NCBI RefSeq assembly: GCF_041320665.1
Contig: NZ_CP166730.1
Location: 1,922,001-1,986,000 of the forward strand
Reading direction: 5' to 3'
Length of the DNA stretch: 64,000 nucleotides
Source: Comamonas sp. GB3 AK4-5
GTDB taxonomy: Bacteria; Pseudomonadota; Gammaproteobacteria; Burkholderiales; Burkholderiaceae_C
Within the stretch, counting starts at the first letter, position 1. The number at the start of each line of letters is the position of its first letter. A model generated the notes under the pieces. That model was given only the letters and a program-made list of their open reading frames with translations. It was not told the DNA's origin and made no database searches. Made by a program: the position numbers and the translations under genes. Below, one piece after another: positions 53,144 to 62,810 of this stretch.

Positions 53144-54769
53144 ATGCACACCACCAACCCCCAGGCCGTGGACGATACGGCCATGCAGACCGCGCTGGAG
53201 CGCATGACGGTGCGCGATGCCGTCATCGACCTGCTGCGCCAGCTTGGCATGACCACGGTGTTTGCCAACCCGGGCTCCACCGAGCTGCCGCTGTTTCGCA
53301 ACTTTCCGGCAGATTTCCGCTACATCCTCGGCCTGCAAGAGGCCAGCGTGGTGGGCATGGCCGACGGCTTTGCCCAGGCCAGCCGCCGCGCCGCCTTTGT
53401 GAACCTGCATTCGGCCGCCGGCGTGGGCAATGCCATGGGAAATATCTTCACGGCCCACAAAAACGGCACGCCCTTGGTGATTACGGCAGGCCAGCAGGCG
53501 CGCTCCATTCTGCCTTTTGATCCATTTCTGGCCTCGGTCCAGGCCACCGAGCTGCCCAAGCCTTATGTGAAGTGGAGCACAGAACCGGCGCGGGCCGAGG
53601 ATGTGCCCCAGGCCATTGCCAGGGCCTGCTATCTGGCCATGCTGCCGCCGCGTGGCCCGGTGCTGGTGTCCGTGCCGGTGGATGACTGGGACAGACCGGC
53701 CCACAGACTGGTGCGGCGGCGGGTCAGCACCGAGATCCGGCCGCAACCTGCGGTGCTGGAGGGGCTGGGGCTGGCCCTGGATGGCTGTGAACGCCCGGCC
53801 TTGGTGGTGGGCGCTGCGGTGGACCGCGACGGCGCCTGGGAGCAGATCATTGCCCTGGCGGAGCGGCACAACGCCCGCGTGTTTGCGGCCCCCATGTCCG
53901 GGCGCTGCAGCTTTCCTGAAGACCACCGTTTGTTTGCCGGTTTTCTGCCCGCCTTGCGCGCGCGCGTGGTGGAGCTGCTGGCCGGCCATGATGCGATCTT
54001 CGTGATGGGCGCCCCTGCATTCACCTACCACGTGGAGGGTGCAGGCCCCTTCATACCGCCAGGGGCCAAGCTGTTTCAGATCACCGATGACCCCGGTACG
54101 GCGGCCTGGACGCCGGTGGGCACCACGGTGCTCGGCAGCATGCGCCTGACGCTGCAGGATCTGCTGGCCCGGCCCGCATGCGTGCTCCGCCCGCCCCCCG
54201 CAAGCCGGCAGCCACCACCCATGGCGACCGCCACGCCACGGATGACGGTGGCCTATGTGCTGCAGACACTGGCGCAGCTGCGCGATCCCCAGGACATCGT
54301 GGTGGAGGAGGCGCCCAGCGCCCGCCCCGTGATGCAGCGCCATCTGCCCATGACGCGCAGCGCAAGCTTCTACACCATGGACAGCGGCGGCCTGGGCTGG
54401 GGCATGCCGGCTGCGGTGGGCGTGGCACTGGCCAGGCCAGGGCAGCGGGTGATTGCGTTGATAGGCGATGGCTCCAGCCTGTATTCCATGCAGGCCATGT
54501 GGACGGCGGCGCAGCAGCGCTTGCCCATCACCTTCCTCATTTTGAACAACGGCCGTTATGCGGCCGTTGAGGATTTCGCGCCAGTGTTTGGCTTTGTCCC
54601 TGGCGAGGTGGTGCAGGGCACGGCGCTGTCCGGACTGGACTTTCCCGCACTGGCGGCGGGCTGGGGCTGCGTGGGGCAGCGCGTCAGTGCCGCTTCCGAG
54701 CTGCCCCAGGTCTTGCAGCAGGCGCTGCACAGCGACGGGCCTTGTTTGGTCGACATCGCCGTGGCCTGA
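53144..54769 (+). CDS. mdlC: Benzoylformate decarboxylase
   Basis: 541 residues from ATG 53144 (GAGG upstream); ATG 53183 is possible. ThDP enzyme cleaving benzoylformate to benzaldehyde and CO2. Key residues: Ser in FANPGSTELPLF, Glu in LGLQEASVVGMADGFA, His in NLHSAAGVGNAMGNIFTAHKNGTPLVITAGQQAR, ThDP motif GDGSSLYSMQAMWTAA...FLILNNGRYAA (about 440-470). Followed by an aldehyde dehydrogenase and an aromatic-acid transporter, consistent with mandelate or phenylglyoxylate catabolism. Specificity is by family and context. Confidence 0.88.
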   Translation: MHTTNPQAVDDTAMQTALERMTVRDAVIDLLRQLGMTTVFANPGSTELPLFRNFPADFRYILGLQEASVVGMADGFAQASRRAAFVNLHSAAGVGNAMGNIFTAHKNGTPLVITAGQQARSILPFDPFLASVQATELPKPYVKWSTEPARAEDVPQAIARACYLAMLPPRGPVLVSVPVDDWDRPAHRLVRRRVSTEIRPQPAVLEGLGLALDGCERPALVVGAAVDRDGAWEQIIALAERHNARVFAAPMSGRCSFPEDHRLFAGFLPALRARVVELLAGHDAIFVMGAPAFTYHVEGAGPFIPPGAKLFQITDDPGTAAWTPVGTTVLGSMRLTLQDLLARPACVLRPPPASRQPPPMATATPRMTVAYVLQTLAQLRDPQDIVVEEAPSARPVMQRHLPMTRSASFYTMDSGGLGWGMPAAVGVALARPGQRVIALIGDGSSLYSMQAMWTAAQQRLPITFLILNNGRYAAVEDFAPVFGFVPGEVVQGTALSGLDFPALAAGWGCVGQRVSAASELPQVLQQALHSDGPCLVDIAVA

Positions 54770-54818
54770 GACGGTATTTCCGGCAAGCCGCAGAGCAACC
54801 TGGATCGAGGAGGGCGTG

Positions 54819-56267
54819 ATGCAGATTTCCATGTACATCAACGGTGTGGCCGTGCCCGCCAGCAACGGCGCCACGTTCGAGCGCCGCAACCCACTCGATG
54901 GCAGCGTGGCCACGGTGGCGCCTGCGGCCACGCTGCAGGACGCTGTGGCCGCAGCCGATGCAGCTGCAGCCGCCTTTGCAAGCTGGTCGCAGACCGGCCC
55001 CAGCGAGCGCCGCGCCGTGCTGCTGCGGGCGGCGCAGCGGTTGGAGTCCAAGGGCGAGGCCTTTGCCGCTGCCATGGCGGCCGAAACCGGTGCCACGGCA
55101 CAGTGGGCCGGCTTCAATGTGCAATTGGCGGCCGGCATGTTGCTGGAGGCCGCGGCCCTGACCACGCAGATTCAGGGCGCTGTCATCCCCTCCGATGTGC
55201 CGGGCAGCCTGGCGCTGGCCGTGCGCCAGCCGGCCGGTGTGGTGCTGGCTATCGCCCCCTGGAATGCGCCCGTGATCCTGGGCGTGCGGGCGCTGGCCAC
55301 GGCCCTGGCCTGCGGCAACACGGTGGTGCTCAAGGCCAGCGAGCGTTGCCCGGCCACCCATGGCCTGATCGTGCAGGCGCTGCAAGAGGCCGGCTTGCCT
55401 CCCGGGGTGGTGAATCTGCTGAGCAACGCCCCGGCTGATGCGGAAGGCCTAGTCAACGCGCTGATTGCCCACCCGGCCGTGCGCCGTGTCAACTTCACCG
55501 GCTCGACCCGGGTGGGAAAGAAAATTGCCCTCAGCTGTGCCACCCACCTCAAGCCCGTGCTGTTGGAGCTGGGTGGCAAGGCGCCCCTGCTGGTGCTGGA
55601 CGACGCCGATATCGATGCCGCAGTCGATGCGGCTGTGTTCGGGGCCTTTGCCAACTCGGGCCAGATCTGCATGTCGACCGAGCGCATCGTGGTGGACGGC
55701 AGCATTGCAGACGTGTTTGTGCACCAGCTGGTGGCTCGGGTGGCTGCGCTGCCTCAGGGTGATCCCCGCGATGGTCCTGTGGTGCTGGGCTCTGTGGTGG
55801 ACATGGACACGGTGCAGCACTGCAACGCGTTGATTGACGACGCCCTGGCCCAGGGCGCGCGGCTGCTGACCGGGGGCAAGGCGCTGAGCACGCTGATGCC
55901 GCCCACCTTGCTGGATGGTGTCACCGCGCAGATGCGCATCTACCACGAAGAGACTTTTGGCCCGGTCAAGGCCATTGTCCGGGTGCAGGGGGTGGAGGCG
56001 GCTGTGGCCTGCGCCAATGACAACGCCTATGGTTTGTCTGCGGCGGTGTTTGGCCGCGATGTGGCACGTGCATTGGAGGTGGCCGCGCGCATCGCGTCCG
56101 GTATCTGCCATATCAACGGGCCCACGGTGCATGACGAAGCCCCCATGCCCTTTGGCGGCGTCAAGGGCAGCGGCATGGGCCATTTCGGTGGCCAGGCCGG
56201 TATCGCGGCCTTTACCGATTTGCGTTGGGTCAGCGTGCAGAAAACCCCGCGTCACTACCCCTTCTGA
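54819..56267 (+). CDS. Aldehyde dehydrogenase (benzaldehyde/salicylaldehyde type)
   Basis: 482 residues from ATG 54819, preceded by GAGGAGG. NAD-binding GSTRVGKKI (about 228), general-base Glu in LLELGGKAPLLVLDDADID (about 248), nucleophile Cys in NSGQICMSTERIVV (about 282). Resembles salicylaldehyde and vanillin dehydrogenases. Would oxidise the benzaldehyde formed by the upstream decarboxylase to benzoate. 49 bases after mdlC. Confidence 0.88.
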   Translation: MQISMYINGVAVPASNGATFERRNPLDGSVATVAPAATLQDAVAAADAAAAAFASWSQTGPSERRAVLLRAAQRLESKGEAFAAAMAAETGATAQWAGFNVQLAAGMLLEAAALTTQIQGAVIPSDVPGSLALAVRQPAGVVLAIAPWNAPVILGVRALATALACGNTVVLKASERCPATHGLIVQALQEAGLPPGVVNLLSNAPADAEGLVNALIAHPAVRRVNFTGSTRVGKKIALSCATHLKPVLLELGGKAPLLVLDDADIDAAVDAAVFGAFANSGQICMSTERIVVDGSIADVFVHQLVARVAALPQGDPRDGPVVLGSVVDMDTVQHCNALIDDALAQGARLLTGGKALSTLMPPTLLDGVTAQMRIYHEETFGPVKAIVRVQGVEAAVACANDNAYGLSAAVFGRDVARALEVAARIASGICHINGPTVHDEAPMPFGGVKGSGMGHFGGQAGIAAFTDLRWVSVQKTPRHYPF

Positions 56268-56331
56268 TGCCTGTTGGCTGCTGCAGCTCACATTCCCGCC
56301 CCCTCATTCCCCCCACGCAGGAGACCAGCAG

Positions 56332-57732
56332 ATGGAAAACAGGATCTCACCCCATGACGATGCGCAGCCGCCTCCAGGGCCCAGCACGGGCGCCAGTGCA
56401 GCATCGAGGGATGTCGATGTGGGCGAGTTGCTGGACGATGGGCCGTTCACGGCCATGCAAAAGTGGGTGGTGCTGCTGGCTGCCATCTCCATTGTGATCG
56501 ATGGCTTTGATGGTCAGCTCATTGGTTTTGCCATTCCCTTCATGATCCAGGAATGGGGCATCACCAAGAGCGCCATGGCACCCGCCGTGGCGCTGGGCCT
56601 GGTGGGCATGGGCATAGGCAGTGCGTGTTCGGGCCTGCTGGCCGATCATTTGGGGCGGCGTCTGGCGGTGATCACCAGCGTTTTTGTTTTTGGTTCGGCC
56701 ACCTGCTTCATCGGGCTTGCGGGCGATGTCTGGACATTGGCCGCATTGCGCTTTGTTGCCGGCTTGGGCATTGGCGGGGCCTTGCCTGCGGCGACCACGG
56801 TGGCCGCCGAGTTCACTCCCGCCCACCGACGCACCCTGGCTGTGACGGCCACCATCGTCTGTGTGCCGCTAGGAGGCATGCTGGCGGGGCTGTTTGCCGC
56901 CGAGGTGCTGCCTCGGCTGGGCTGGCGCTGGTTGTTTTATATCGGCGGCACTTTCCCGCTGCTGCTGGGTTTGATGCTGCTCGCTGTCTTGCCGGAGTCC
57001 CCCCGTTTTCTGGCGCGCTATGCCAGCCGCTGGGAGGAGTTGCGCCGTCTGCAGGCACGCATGGGCCGGCCGGTGGACAGGGCAGCGAGTTTCTCCAATG
57101 CCTCGGAAGCTCAGGTAGGGCCGCACGCCGGTTTCCATACCTTGTTCCAGCCCCTTTTTGTCCGCGATACGGTTGCGGTGTGTCTGACATTTTTCATGTG
57201 TTTGACGGCGGTCTACAGCGCTTTCAGCTGGCTGCCCACCATGCTCACCACCGAGGGCTTGTCGCCAGGGCTCGCCACCTCGGGCTTGACGGCCTACAAC
57301 CTGGGCGGCGTCATCGGTGCCTTGGGCTGTGCCGTGGTCATTGGGCGTCTGGGGTCACGCTGGCCCATGGTGGTGTGCAGCGTAGGGGCCGCGGTCACGG
57401 TGTTTGCCATGCTGGGCATCAACACGGCAACCTCGCCCGCGCTGCTGATATGGGGCTTTGGCATCCATGGCCTGTTTACCAATGCGGTGCAGTCCACGAT
57501 GTTTGCGGTGTGCGCTTTTATCTATCCCACCACTGTGCGTGCGCGTGGCACGGCCTGTGGTTTGGTGTTTGGGCGCCTGGGGGCCATCTTGAGTGCTTTT
57601 GCCGGTGCGGCCGTCATCACGGCTTATGGGGCAGCGGGCTATTTGAATCTGCTGGGCATTGCCATGTTGCTGGCGGCCGTGGCCTTGCTGTTGGTCAAGC
57701 ACCATATTCCGCGCCGGGTGAGCAAGGCCTAG
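56332..57732 (+). CDS. MFS transporter, aromatic acid/H+ symporter type
   Basis: 466 residues, twelve transmembrane helices. The motif DGFDGQLIGFAIPFM in helix 1 and LADHLGRRLAV between helices 2 and 3, plus PESPRFLA after helix 6, are AAHS-family hallmarks. Likely imports an aromatic acid such as benzoylformate, mandelate or benzoate. Start 56332 has GGAG upstream. Last gene of the operon. Confidence 0.9.
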   Translation: MENRISPHDDAQPPPGPSTGASAASRDVDVGELLDDGPFTAMQKWVVLLAAISIVIDGFDGQLIGFAIPFMIQEWGITKSAMAPAVALGLVGMGIGSACSGLLADHLGRRLAVITSVFVFGSATCFIGLAGDVWTLAALRFVAGLGIGGALPAATTVAAEFTPAHRRTLAVTATIVCVPLGGMLAGLFAAEVLPRLGWRWLFYIGGTFPLLLGLMLLAVLPESPRFLARYASRWEELRRLQARMGRPVDRAASFSNASEAQVGPHAGFHTLFQPLFVRDTVAVCLTFFMCLTAVYSAFSWLPTMLTTEGLSPGLATSGLTAYNLGGVIGALGCAVVIGRLGSRWPMVVCSVGAAVTVFAMLGINTATSPALLIWGFGIHGLFTNAVQSTMFAVCAFIYPTTVRARGTACGLVFGRLGAILSAFAGAAVITAYGAAGYLNLLGIAMLLAAVALLLVKHHIPRRVSKA

Positions 57733-57756
57733 CGCCTGTGGCGCCGCGAAGGAGTA

Positions 57757-58839
57757 TCAGTCGCCCGGATGCGGCACACCCAGCAAGGCGTGCAAATGGC
57801 TGCTGCTGCTGGTGTATTGCAGCAGTGGTGGCCGGCCCTGCAACTGCTCGGCGATGGCAAAGGCGGCCAGCGTGGCTTCGTGAAAACCGCACAGAATCAG
57901 CTTGCGTTTGCCGGGGTAGTGGTTGATGTCGCCCACGGCGTAGATGCCGGGCTCGGCCGTGGCAAAGCGCGCGCTGTCCACGGGCAGCTGCTTGCGTTCC
58001 AGCGCCAGGCCCCAGTCGGCCAGGGGGCCCAACTTGGGCGAGATGCCCAGATAGCCCAGCAGCAGCTCGGCTGGCAATGCCTGGGTGCCGCCCTCGGGCA
58101 GCGACAGCTCCAGGGCCTGCAGCGCGCCATCGGTGCTGTGCTGCAGGGCGGCGGGCTGGCCGGCCACCACCTGCAGCAGGCCCGCGCTGCGCAGCTCGGC
58201 CAATTGGGCCAGCAGGGCATCGGGGCCGGTAAAAACATCGCGGCGATGTACCAAGGTCACGCTGGCGGCTTGGTCCACGCAGGACACAGCAGCGGCTACG
58301 GCGGTCTCATCGCCACCCAGCACCACCACATGCCGGCCCTGGGCCAGAGGTGCCAGGTTGTGCTGGCTGGGGTGGTAGTGCAGCTGGCCGCGTGCGGCCA
58401 GTGCTTCGGCGCCATTGAGCTTGAGGGGGCGCGGCACAAAAGCCCCCACGCCGGTGGCCAGAATCACACTCTTGCTGCGCAGCCAGGTGCCGGCCGTGGT
58501 GCCCAGCAGCAACTCGCCGTCAGGCAGGCGCTGCAAGGTCTGCACCTGTTGGCCGAGGTGGTAGGTCGGCTTGAACGGCGCGGCCTGGGCTTGCAAGCGC
58601 TCTGCCAGCTCCAGGCCGGTGCAGGCGCGAATGCCGGGGATGTCGTAGATGGGCTTGTCGGCATAGAGCTCGACACATTGCCCGCCCACATGGGGCAGGG
58701 CATCGACCACCTGGGCCTGTATGCCTTGCAGCCCGAGCTGGAACACTTGGAACAGGCCCACCGGACCGGCACCTATCACCACAGCATCGACCGTGGTGAT
58801 GGCGCTATCGGGCGGCAGGGTCGAGGTTTCCAGCGGCAT
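57757..58839 (-). CDS. fpr: Ferredoxin-NADP reductase, type 2 (TrxR-like)
   Basis: 360 residues. FAD-binding [20 protein letters not shown] (about 20-39), NADPH-binding [18 protein letters not shown] (about 170) and the late [39 protein letters not shown] motif. No thioredoxin-reductase CxxC is present, as expected for this type. It would pass electrons between NADPH and the adjacent ferredoxin; the genes are 12 bases apart. Confidence 0.9.
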   Translation of the reverse strand: MPLETSTLPPDSAITTVDAVVIGAGPVGLFQVFQLGLQGIQAQVVDALPHVGGQCVELYADKPIYDIPGIRACTGLELAERLQAQAAPFKPTYHLGQQVQTLQRLPDGELLLGTTAGTWLRSKSVILATGVGAFVPRPLKLNGAEALAARGQLHYHPSQHNLAPLAQGRHVVVLGGDETAVAAAVSCVDQAASVTLVHRRDVFTGPDALLAQLAELRSAGLLQVVAGQPAALQHSTDGALQALELSLPEGGTQALPAELLLGYLGISPKLGPLADWGLALERKQLPVDSARFATAEPGIYAVGDINHYPGKRKLILCGFHEATLAAFAIAEQLQGRPPLLQYTSSSSHLHALLGVPHPGD

Positions 58840-58851
58840 GGGCGCAGCGGC

Positions 58852-59181
58852 TTAGCGCACCAGGTCTTTGAGCTTGCCGGGCTCGCCGTTGAAGCTGTCG
58901 GCGTCGGGCATCGAAGCCTTGCGCTTGGTGATGCTCTTCCAGCCCTTGGCCAGCGACAGCTCGGCGTTCAGCTTGATGAAGGCCAACTGGTCTGCGGGCA
59001 CATCTTCTTCGGCAAAGATGGCATTGGCCGGGCATTCGGGAATGCAGACGGCACAGTCAATGCACTCATCCGGATCGATGACCAGGAAGTTCGGGCCTTC
59101 GCGGAAGCAGTCCACGGGGCAAACGTCCACACAGTCGGTGTATTTGCACTTGATGCAGTTTTCGGTGACGACGTGAGTCAT
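58852..59181 (-). CDS. fdxA: 7Fe ferredoxin (FdxA type)
   Basis: 109 residues. Two cluster motifs: [20 protein letters not shown] ([3Fe-4S]/[4Fe-4S] pattern of FdxA) and [17 protein letters not shown]. The C-terminal [16 protein letters not shown] tail is typical of proteobacterial FdxA. Small soluble electron carrier; partner of the reductase downstream. Confidence 0.95.
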   Translation of the reverse strand: MTHVVTENCIKCKYTDCVDVCPVDCFREGPNFLVIDPDECIDCAVCIPECPANAIFAEEDVPADQLAFIKLNAELSLAKGWKSITKRKASMPDADSFNGEPGKLKDLVR

Positions 59182-59356
59182 GGTTGTTCTTATGAGGTTC
59201 GGTGAAACCCCATGATTTTAGGTGTTTTCCCATGCCCCTCCAGCAGGCGGGGCGGAACAGGAGTTAAAGGCCCATCTGCGACGGGCGCAGCGGGTGGCTC
59301 AAGGTGGCGCTCAGTGCACCCTATCGCTCCTATGGAATAAAGCCTGGGCGCGACGT

Positions 59357-59482
59357 ATAAAACTGGCGCCGCCCCAGGCCAGGGCTGCTGCGCAAGGGCC
59401 GCCCCGCCGCGCGGGCAATGTTTCCCTGCCCGCGAGCGCAGCGAAGCGAGAGCAGGGGAAGGCACGCAGTGCCTCAGAGGGG
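59357..59482 (-). repeat. Intergenic GC-rich repeat, copy 1
   Basis: Shares AAACTGGCGC..., GCAAGG.CCGCCCCGCCGCGC and CGCAG.G.CTCAG.GGG with copies at 60903-61016 and 62062-62174. A dispersed non-coding family found next to the cys genes; its role is unknown. The 59182-59356 spacer contains no gene. Confidence 0.75.
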
Positions 59483-59487
59483 CCATC

Positions 59488-60867
59488 TCACCCCACCAGA
59501 ACAGCAGCGGCCGTGGCATGGCTGGCGGTGTCCACCAGAATCAGCGAGCCGAGCTGGCGCGCCGTGGCAAAAGAGGCGGTGGGAATGGCCTCCTGCAGCG
59601 CCAGCTCCACCACGCCAATGGCATTGGGCTCCAGCTGCTGGGCTTCTTCCTGGGCCAGGCTGTGGATGTTCAGCCGGTGCACCACACGCTGCACCTTGGC
59701 CTTGACCCAGCGGTGGCCGTGCAAGGCGTTATAGACGCGGCCGGGCACCAGGGGCTCGTTGTCCATCCAGGCCACGGTGGCACGCAGTTGGCGGCTGCTG
59801 GGCCAGGGGCTGGTGGCTGCGGGTTGGTCAAAGTCGTCTTCCGCCGCTGCGGCCTGCACCGGCGCGGCGATGATCCAGTCCCCACGCGATACATCGACCT
59901 CGCGGTCCAGGGTGATGCCGGCAGACAGACCTGCAGCCACAGCCTGGGGCGTGCGGGCGTGATCGATCACCTGGGCGATATGGGCCAACTGGCCGCTGGG
60001 CAAAATCTGCACCTGGGCGCCCAGCTGGGCGCTGCCTGCGGCCACGCGGCCCCAGAACACGCGGCGGCCCTGGGTGGTGACGGCGCTATCGTGGAACTTC
60101 TCCACCCACTGCACGGGCAGGGCCAAGGGCAGGGCGGTATCGGCCGGGGTGTTGGGCAGTCGCTCCAGCAACTGCAACAGGCTGGGGCCTTGGTAGCCGG
60201 CCCAGCCAGGCTCGGCCGTTACCACGTTGTAGCCCTTGAGGGCCGAGACCGGCACCGTGGCGGTGACGGCAATCCCGGCCTCCTGGGCAAAGCGCTGCAG
60301 GGCGGCGCTGATATGGGCAAAGGCCAGGGCCGGATCGGCCACGGCGTCCAGCTTGTTGACGGCAAACACCAGGGAATGCACGCGCAGCAAATGCACCAGC
60401 AGGCTGTGACGGCGGGTTTGCGGCAGCAGCGTGAGCGCGGGGTTTTGCCAGTCCAGCTTGTTGGCGTCGACCAGCACCACGGCGGCGTCGGCACTCGATG
60501 CGGCGGTGACCATGTTGCGGGTGTACTGCTCATGGCCGGGCGCATCGCCAATGATGAACTTGCGCGCCTCGGTGGTGAAGTAGCGGTAAGCCACGTCGAT
60601 GGTGATGCCTTGCTCGCGCTCGGCCGAGAGGCCGTCGGTGAGCAGGGCCAGATCCGTCTCACCGCTTTTGGTGACGCCAGCCAACTGGTCCTGCAGCACG
60701 GCGCGCGTGTCCACCAGCAGCCGGCCAATCAGCGTGCTCTTGCCGTCATCCACCGAGCCGCAAGTGATAAAGCGCAGCGCGGATGCATGGTCGGTATTTT
60801 GATTGTTTGAGGCCGCAGCGCTTGCTGTGCCTGCATGAGCAGCTATGGAAGTAATAGTTTCAGTCAT
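59488..60867 (-). CDS. cysN: Sulfate adenylyltransferase subunit 1
   Basis: 459 residues from ATG 60867 (MTETITSIAAHAG). EF-Tu-like GTPase: G1 GSVDDGKST (about 40), G3 DAPGHEQYTRNM, G4 NKLD; then two beta-barrel domains (about 255-440). Stimulates ATP-sulfurylase activity of CysD to form APS. Ordinary length without a fused APS kinase domain. About 150 bases after cysD, with a repeat copy in between. Confidence 0.95.
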   Translation of the reverse strand: MTETITSIAAHAGTASAAASNNQNTDHASALRFITCGSVDDGKSTLIGRLLVDTRAVLQDQLAGVTKSGETDLALLTDGLSAEREQGITIDVAYRYFTTEARKFIIGDAPGHEQYTRNMVTAASSADAAVVLVDANKLDWQNPALTLLPQTRRHSLLVHLLRVHSLVFAVNKLDAVADPALAFAHISAALQRFAQEAGIAVTATVPVSALKGYNVVTAEPGWAGYQGPSLLQLLERLPNTPADTALPLALPVQWVEKFHDSAVTTQGRRVFWGRVAAGSAQLGAQVQILPSGQLAHIAQVIDHARTPQAVAAGLSAGITLDREVDVSRGDWIIAAPVQAAAAEDDFDQPAATSPWPSSRQLRATVAWMDNEPLVPGRVYNALHGHRWVKAKVQRVVHRLNIHSLAQEEAQQLEPNAIGVVELALQEAIPTASFATARQLGSLILVDTASHATAAAVLVG

Positions 60868-60902
60868 CAAATTCTTTCTGCGATCAAGCTTGTCCCACGC
60901 CG

Positions 60903-61016
60903 CATAAAACTGGCGCGCCCCACACCAGGGCGCCGCGCAAGGACCGCCCCGCCGCGCTGGTGCCGTCCCCCTCCGGCGAAGCCAGAGAGGGGGAAGACGC
61001 GCAGCGTCTCAGGGGG
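60903..61016 (-). repeat. Intergenic GC-rich repeat, copy 2
   Basis: Between cysD and cysN; contains CGCCCCGCCGCGCTGG, TGCCGTCCCCCTCC and CGCAGCGTCTCAGGGGG in the same order as the other copies. Confidence 0.75.
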
Positions 61017-61021
61017 AGTGC

Positions 61022-61966
61022 TTAGAAATACCCGTCTTTCTTGCGCTTCTCCATCGATGCCTCGCTGGTCTTGTCATCCATGCGCGTGGCGCCGCGCTCG
61101 CTCACATCCGCCGCCAGGGTTTCGACCACGATGTCGGCTGCCGTGGCGGCCCGGCTTTCCACCGGGCAGGTGCAGGTGATGTCGCCCACGGTGCGAAAGC
61201 GCACATCGCGCTGCTCCACCTGTTCGCCGTCCTTGGGCGGGGTCAGCGGCGTGACGGGCACCAGCAGGCCCTTGCGCTCCACCACCTCGCGCGGGTGGCT
61301 GTAGTAGAGGCTGGGCAGGGCGATGCGCTCGCGGTCGATGTACTGCCACACATCCAACTCGGTCCAGTTGCTGATGGGGAAGACGCGGAAATGCTCGCCC
61401 GGGGCAATGCGGGTGTTGAACAGCGTCCACAGCTCGGGGCGCTGGGCCTTGGGCTGCCATTGGCCAAAGCTGTCGCGGTGGCTGAAGATGCGCTCCTTGG
61501 CGCGGGCCTTTTCCTCATCGCGGCGGGCGCCGCCAATCAGAGCGTCGAAGCGGAATTCCTCGATCGCTTCGAGCAGCGTGACGGACTGGTGCACATTGCG
61601 CGATTCGCCCGCATGGGCCAGGCGCACCGTGCCGCGGGCCATGGAGTCTTCCACGTTGCGCACAATCAACTCGGCACCCAGTTCCTGGGCGCGCAGGTCG
61701 CGGAAATCGGTCACCTCGGGGAAGTTGTGGCCGGTATCGATCATCAACAACGGATAGGGGATACGGCCCACGCCAAAAGCTTTCTCGGCGCAGCGCAGCA
61801 TGACCAGCGAATCCTTGCCGCCGGAAAACAGCAGGGCCGGGCGTTCAAAGGCGGCGGCCACTTCACGCAGGATGAAGATGGTTTCCTCTTCCAGCGCATC
61901 CAGATGGCGGTTGCTGAGCTGGCTCAGCACGGCGGTATCAACACGGGCGTTCATTGCTTTATCCAT
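61022..61966 (-). CDS. cysD: Sulfate adenylyltransferase subunit 2
   Basis: 314 residues. PP-loop ATPase: LFSGGKDSLVMLR (about 47), then GGARRDEEKARAKER and FPISNWTELDVWQYI. Catalyses sulfate activation to APS with CysN. Starts with ATG 61966 (MDKAMNARVDT) or the closer internal ATG 61954. Part of the cys cluster reading leftward. Confidence 0.96.
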   Translation of the reverse strand: MDKAMNARVDTAVLSQLSNRHLDALEEETIFILREVAAAFERPALLFSGGKDSLVMLRCAEKAFGVGRIPYPLLMIDTGHNFPEVTDFRDLRAQELGAELIVRNVEDSMARGTVRLAHAGESRNVHQSVTLLEAIEEFRFDALIGGARRDEEKARAKERIFSHRDSFGQWQPKAQRPELWTLFNTRIAPGEHFRVFPISNWTELDVWQYIDRERIALPSLYYSHPREVVERKGLLVPVTPLTPPKDGEQVEQRDVRFRTVGDITCTCPVESRAATAADIVVETLAADVSERGATRMDDKTSEASMEKRKKDGYF

Positions 61967-62061
61967 TCAAATCGGGTGACAGCTTTGCTGTCTGATATCC
62001 AACATTGCTCCATGGCAGCCAGCCCCTCACCCCCACCCTCTCCCCGGAGGGGCGAGGGAGT

Positions 62062-62174
62062 GAAGCCAGGGCGCGGCGCACGTCAGGGCACCGCGCAAGG
62101 GCCGCCCCGCCGCGCTGGTGCCGTCCCCCTTCCGCGCAGCGAGAAAGGGGGAAGCCGCAACGCGGCTCAGGGGG
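62062..62174 (-). repeat. Intergenic GC-rich repeat, copy 3
   Basis: Between cysH and cysD; carries AAGGGCCGCCCCGCCGCGCT, TGCCGTCCCCC and CGCAACGCGGCTCAGGGGG. It ends exactly before the cysH stop. Confidence 0.75.
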
Positions 62175-62810
62175 TTAGTGAGATATATGCAGCCCGCACT
62201 CGCGGTTGTCCTCACCCTTGGTGGGGTCCACATAGTCGAAGTTGTTGGGCAGGCCGTGCTTTTCGCAGTACTCGTACAAGTCCTTGGACGACCAATGCAG
62301 CAGCGGTGCCACCTTGATCAGCCCGTCGGGGTTGATGCTGACGGGCTCCATCTGTGCACGTACGGCGGTGTCGGTGGCGCGCAGCGCGGTGAACCAGACC
62401 TTGGGTGCCGTCTCGCGCAGGGCGCGGGCAAAGGGCTCAAGCTTGACTTCGCCGGTGAAGTCGCCGTGGCGCGGGTCGTCCAGCGCGGGCGTGGGGCCTT
62501 CCACGGCCTCGCGGTGGGCGCGGGAGCGGCGCGGCAGGTAAATCTTCAGATTGAGCTTCAGCTGCTTGCTCACCGCGTCGGCAAAGCGGTAGGTGGCCTC
62601 GGTGTTGTAGCCGTTGTCCATCCAGACCACGGGCATATCGGGCTGGACTTGCGTGACCAGGTGCAGGATCACGGCCTCGAAGGGGCGGAAGTTGGTGGTG
62701 ATTATGCTGGGCTGGCCCAGGGCCGCGGCCCAGCGCACCAGGGCTGCGGCGTCATGGCCGAGTTCGGCGTTGACGCGGTCTAGGTCCAGGCTAGGGGCGG
62801 ACTGGCTCAT
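62175..62810 (-). CDS. cysH: PAPS/APS reductase family protein
   Basis: 211 residues. PP-loop-like SIITTNFRPFEAVILHLV, PVVWMDNGYNT, and the C-terminal catalytic ECGLHISH. The paired Cys motifs (CC...CxxC) that bind the [4Fe-4S] cluster of APS reductases are absent; only YEYCEKHG and ECGLH remain. So it is the cluster-free type, usually PAPS-specific. Coupled by 4-base overlap to the DUF934 gene upstream. Confidence 0.9.
   Translation of the reverse strand: MSQSAPSLDLDRVNAELGHDAAALVRWAAALGQPSIITTNFRPFEAVILHLVTQVQPDMPVVWMDNGYNTEATYRFADAVSKQLKLNLKIYLPRRSRAHREAVEGPTPALDDPRHGDFTGEVKLEPFARALRETAPKVWFTALRATDTAVRAQMEPVSINPDGLIKVAPLLHWSSKDLYEYCEKHGLPNNFDYVDPTKGEDNRECGLHISH

Noticed and set aside
53117-55165. 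A 682-codon open frame on the minus strand opposite mdlC and the aldehyde dehydrogenase gene
   Set aside because: Antisense to two clear catabolic genes and compositionally like other shadows in this GC-rich segment.
57769-59205. A 478-codon plus-strand frame across the fpr-fdxA genes
   Set aside because: Runs antisense through two conserved genes with diagnostic motifs; Gly/Gln-rich shadow.
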